From: Branchiostoma floridae
Taxonomy: Eukaryota; Chordata; Leptocardii; Amphioxiformes; Branchiostomatidae
Direction: 5' to 3'
DNA: 64,000 nucleotides
Assembly: GCF_000003815.2 (NCBI RefSeq)
Contig: NC_049992.1
Coordinates: 3,147,703-3,211,702 of the forward strand
Below, one piece after another: positions 63,846-64,000 of this stretch. Under the pieces are notes generated by a model that saw nothing but the letters and a program-made list of their open reading frames with translations, was not told the origin of the DNA and did not search any database. Each line of letters begins with the position of its first letter. Positions within the stretch are counted from its first letter, which is position 1. The translations under genes were made by a program, and so were the position numbers.

Positions 63846-64000
63846 CTGTGGAAAAGGGATATCATTTGTTAGTGAAACTTGTTTATAAATATGAAAAAAT
63901 GTCAAAATGCTATATATACCTTTATTTACAAATTACAATGTAACTTAGATACTTACTACTAAAGGAATGTTTCTGAACACTCCTAGTGCACTTACTGACT

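Overview
This is a eukaryotic genomic window, most likely from amphioxus (Branchiostoma). It has many short exons with GT-AG introns, vertebrate-like protein families, dense MITE-like, SINE and Penelope-type relics, and abundant minisatellites. A run of N at 1971-2070 marks a draft-assembly gap. The species is an inference; nothing in the window proves it.

Layout from left to right. 1-590 is a decayed non-LTR retrotransposon on the minus strand. 1327-2075 holds the first exons of a kinesin motor gene (minus), interrupted by the gap. 2.3-11.2 kb is repeat-rich: foldback elements, divergent tandem repeats, a tRNA-headed SINE with 17-bp target duplications, and a deleted mariner. 11245-12609 (plus) is a two-exon gene for a small secreted precursor ending in an amidation and cleavage signal, probably a neuropeptide. 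16028-26162 (minus) is a complete 12-exon TTLL10-type tubulin glycylase gene. 26.5-40.3 kb has no convincing gene; it holds minisatellites, microsatellites, MITEs, a 6-copy satellite and a CCAAT-rich candidate promoter. 40615-58635 (plus) is a complete 30-exon ACAP gene (BAR, PH, ArfGAP and ankyrin domains). 61240-63845 (minus) is LSM4, with only its first coding exon beyond the right edge.

I assembled the exons by hand. Every junction keeps frame: TTLL10 gives 855 codons, ACAP 847, and the secreted precursor 127.

The most striking pattern is that all four of the better-resolved genes carry tandem partial duplications that straddle exon boundaries. Usually an acceptor plus the start of an exon, or an exon end plus its donor, is copied 2 to 14 times next to the functional exon. 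This occurs at about nine places. Other notable items are five hammerhead-ribozyme-like motifs in Penelope-type relics, several TIR element families that share one architecture but have different internal motifs, and TTLL10-ACAP linkage that matches human 1p36.33 (TTLL10 and ACAP3).

The genes are not an operon and share no obvious pathway. TTLL10 modifies tubulin, kinesin moves on microtubules, ACAP regulates Arf6 at membranes and LSM4 acts in U6 snRNP and mRNA decay.
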